Source: JACDDK01 sp038198445
Lineage (GTDB): Bacteria; Actinomycetota; Rubrobacteria; Rubrobacterales; Rubrobacteraceae
Direction: 5' to 3'
Assembly (NCBI GenBank): GCA_038198445.1
Contig: JBBPZZ010000107.1
Span: forward strand, 7,762-71,761
Length of the DNA stretch: 64,000 nucleotides
Both the position numbers and the translations under genes were made by a program. The notes under the pieces are model-generated. The model worked only from the letters and a program-made list of their open reading frames with translations, was not told the DNA's origin and did not search any database. Shown here one piece after another: positions 62,735-64,000 of this stretch; position 1 is the first letter of the stretch, and the number at the start of each line of letters is the position of its first letter.

Positions 62735-63268
62735 CTAGAGTTTCGCTACCTGCGCGAACGAGAGCTCGACCGGCGTCTCCCGCCCGAAGATCGAGACCAG
62801 AACCTTCAGCCTCGACTGGTCCACGTTTATGTCCGAAATGGAGCCCGTGAACTCCGCGAGCGGTCCGCCGATGACCTTCACCGTCTCGCCGATAGTGTAA
62901 TCGACCGTCGTCTTGACCTTCTCCCGCGCCTCGGCCGCCTCGCCCGGATGCAGCAGGCGCTCGACCTCCGACCGGCTCAGCGGAACGGCCTTGTCGCCGT
63001 TGCCGACGATCTGGGTGACGCCCGGAGTCTGGCGGACCAGACGCCAGGTATCGTCGTTCAGGTCCATGTTCGCCAGTAGGTAGCCGGGGAACTGGCGTTG
63101 GATCACGGGGACCTTCTTGCCGTCCTTGATCTCTATTACGCTCTCCTCGGGGATGCGGATTTCACCGAAATATCGGCCCAGGCCGAGGGAGTCGATCCGG
63201 CGCTCCATCGTGGTGCGAACCTTGTTCTCGTGTCCCGAGTATGTGTTAACGACGTACCACTTCTTCAA
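62735..63268 (-). CDS. nusG: Transcription termination/antitermination factor NusG
   Basis: A 177-aa NusG. The NGN domain spans about 1-110 ([20 protein letters not shown] and [16 protein letters not shown]), and the C-terminal KOW domain starts near 122 ([20 protein letters not shown]). It lacks the long acidic N-terminal tail of many actinobacterial NusG proteins. It couples RNA polymerase to Rho or to the ribosome. Confidence 0.96.
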   Translation of the reverse strand: MKKWYVVNTYSGHENKVRTTMERRIDSLGLGRYFGEIRIPEESVIEIKDGKKVPVIQRQFPGYLLANMDLNDDTWRLVRQTPGVTQIVGNGDKAVPLSRSEVERLLHPGEAAEAREKVKTTVDYTIGETVKVIGGPLAEFTGSISDINVDQSRLKVLVSIFGRETPVELSFAQVAKL

Positions 63269-63282
63269 GATCTAAGCTCCTG

Positions 63283-63552
63283 CTACGGTAGGAAAATCAA
63301 ACGCGCGAGGTTCTGAAAGACGAAGTCCCAGGCGGCGACGTAGACTCCCAGCACCGCAACGATGATGAGCACGACAGCCGTACTCTGGCGTAACTGGTCC
63401 CGATTCGGCCAGCTAACCCGCTTCAACTCCACCTGAACGTCACGGGCGAACTTCCTCGGCCCAGCCAGGAAACCACCCCGCTTCGGCTGCTGTGTTTTCT
63501 TATTGTTCTTGTTGGCCCCCTTCGTCGCCGGGGAGCCGCGCTTCTTACCCAT
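63283..63552 (-). CDS. secE: Protein translocase subunit SecE
   Basis: An 89-aa SecE with one membrane segment (about 60-80, TAVVLIIVAVLGVYVAAW). The amphipathic helix before it carries the conserved ELKRVSWPNRDQL. The N-terminal 35 residues are a basic, Asn/Lys-rich tail. It lies between tRNA-Trp and nusG, the usual place. Confidence 0.94.
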   Translation of the reverse strand: MGKKRGSPATKGANKNNKKTQQPKRGGFLAGPRKFARDVQVELKRVSWPNRDQLRQSTAVVLIIVAVLGVYVAAWDFVFQNLARLIFLP

Positions 63553-63582
63553 TGTTTCCTCGCCTGGTTTTCTCTTGCAAAG

Positions 63583-63655
63583 CAGGGCAGGAGGGACTCG
63601 AACCCACGACCTGCGGTTTTGGAGACCGCTGCTCTTCCAACTGAGCTACTGCCCT
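63583..63655 (-). tRNA. trnW: tRNA-Trp (anticodon CCA)
   Basis: A 73-nt cloverleaf on the minus strand. The acceptor stem is AGGGCAG with CTGCCCT plus discriminator G, the D arm contains AGCTCAGTTGG, the anticodon stem GCGGT/ACCGC encloses CTCCAAA with anticodon CCA, and the T arm carries GGTTCGAGTCC. The 3' CCA is not encoded. It lies between rpmG and secE, a common arrangement. Confidence 0.95.
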
Positions 63656-63669
63656 CTACCTAAAACCCG

Positions 63670-63819
63670 CTAACGAGTCTCCCGATGTGCCGTATGCTGC
63701 CGACACCACGGACAGAACTTCTGTAGCTGGATGCGATCCGGTGTATTACGCCGGTTCTTACGGCTGTGATAGTTCCGGCGCTTGCACTCGTCGCAAGCCA
63801 GCGTTACTAATTGTCGCAC
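63670..63819 (-). CDS. rpmG: 50S ribosomal protein L33
   Basis: A 49-aa zinc-binding L33 (bL33) with Cys9, Cys12, Cys36 and Cys39 in two CxxC pairs, so this is the zinc-requiring form. The GTG at 63819 is preceded by GGAGG. An upstream extension in the same frame has no conserved residues. Confidence 0.94.
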   Translation of the reverse strand: MRQLVTLACDECKRRNYHSRKNRRNTPDRIQLQKFCPWCRQHTAHRETR

Positions 63820-63838
63820 AACTTTCCTCCAAATCACA

Positions 63839-63861
63839 GGGGCGGCGAGCGTCACCGCCCC
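63839..63861. terminator. GC hairpin between second tuf and rpmG
   Basis: The stem GGGGCGG (63839-63845) pairs with CCGCCCC (63855-63861) around a 9-nt loop. On the minus strand it follows the second tuf gene by about 20 bp and precedes rpmG. The 7-bp stem without a U-run could be a terminator or a partial attenuator. Confidence 0.5.
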
Positions 63862-63879
63862 CGCATATCTACAGTACCT

Positions 63880-64000
63880 TTACTCCACTATCTCGGTGAC
63901 GACGCCAGCTCCAACAGTCCTGCCACCCTCGCGGATGGCGAAGTTTAGCCCCTCATCCATCGCGATGGGAGAGATTAACTCCACGTTCATTATCGTGTTG
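63880..64000 (-). CDS. tuf: Elongation factor Tu, copy 2, cut by window edge
   Basis: The last 40 or so codons of a second EF-Tu gene. From the codon before the stop to the window end the sequence is identical to copy 1 (48615 onward), which points to recent gene conversion. It ends in TAA where copy 1 ends in TAG. It lies upstream of rpmG-tRNA-Trp-secE-nusG, as in many bacteria with tufA and tufB. Confidence 0.96.
   Translation of the reverse strand, partial: NTIMNVELISPIAMDEGLNFAIREGGRTVGAGVVTEIVE

Overview
The window is 64 kb of GC-rich DNA from a bacterial chromosome. The best fit is a deep-branching actinobacterium of the Rubrobacter type. This is inference from protein character: an actinobacterial-style beta' subunit, zinc-form S14, GTG and TTG starts, U-less hairpin terminators, and a glutathione-type formaldehyde pathway. 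Rubrobacter is reported to make glutathione instead of mycothiol. No rRNA, CRISPR array or intact mobile element is visible.

Region 1 (1-21.4 kb) is metabolic and mixed in strand. It holds trpG-trpD, an ornithine cyclodeaminase-family enzyme, three MFS transporters, a GH31 alpha-glucosidase convergent with a HAD sugar-phosphatase, a YbaK deacylase, the frmA-frmB formaldehyde pair, a GlcG/HbpS-like protein beside a broken peptide-binding gene, a solitary LarA-like (DUF2088) protein, and the cluster plsY / fatty acyl reductase-HAD fusion / zinc dehydrogenase. A receiver-only response regulator diverges from plsY.

Region 2 (21.4-31.1 kb) runs mainly on the minus strand: rplM-rpsI, then glmM-DUF429-hisF-hisIE-trpE with overlapping or touching ends, and truA with an O-methyltransferase. 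Two AT-richer plus-strand genes of unknown function interrupt it: a DUF6602-like protein at 21.7-22.5 kb with a PD-(D/E)XK-like signature, and a DUF6414-like gene at 28.8-29.7 kb that is frameshifted.

Region 3 (31.1-64 kb) is one long minus-strand run of the translation and transcription machinery. In transcription order it reads: second tuf copy, rpmG, tRNA-Trp, secE, nusG, rplK, rplA, rplJ, rplL, rpoB, rpoC, rpsL, rpsG, fusA, tuf, the S10/spc/alpha clusters (rpsJ to rplQ, with secY, adk, map and infA), then ecfA1-ecfA2-ecfT-truA. Oddities here are an Arg/Gly-rich N-terminal extension on S5, an acidic extension on S17, an ecfA1 with no usual start codon in frame, and tuf codon choice unlike its neighbours.

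No complete new multi-gene system is visible. The strongest candidates for undescribed biology are the two islet genes and the acyl reductase-HAD cluster.
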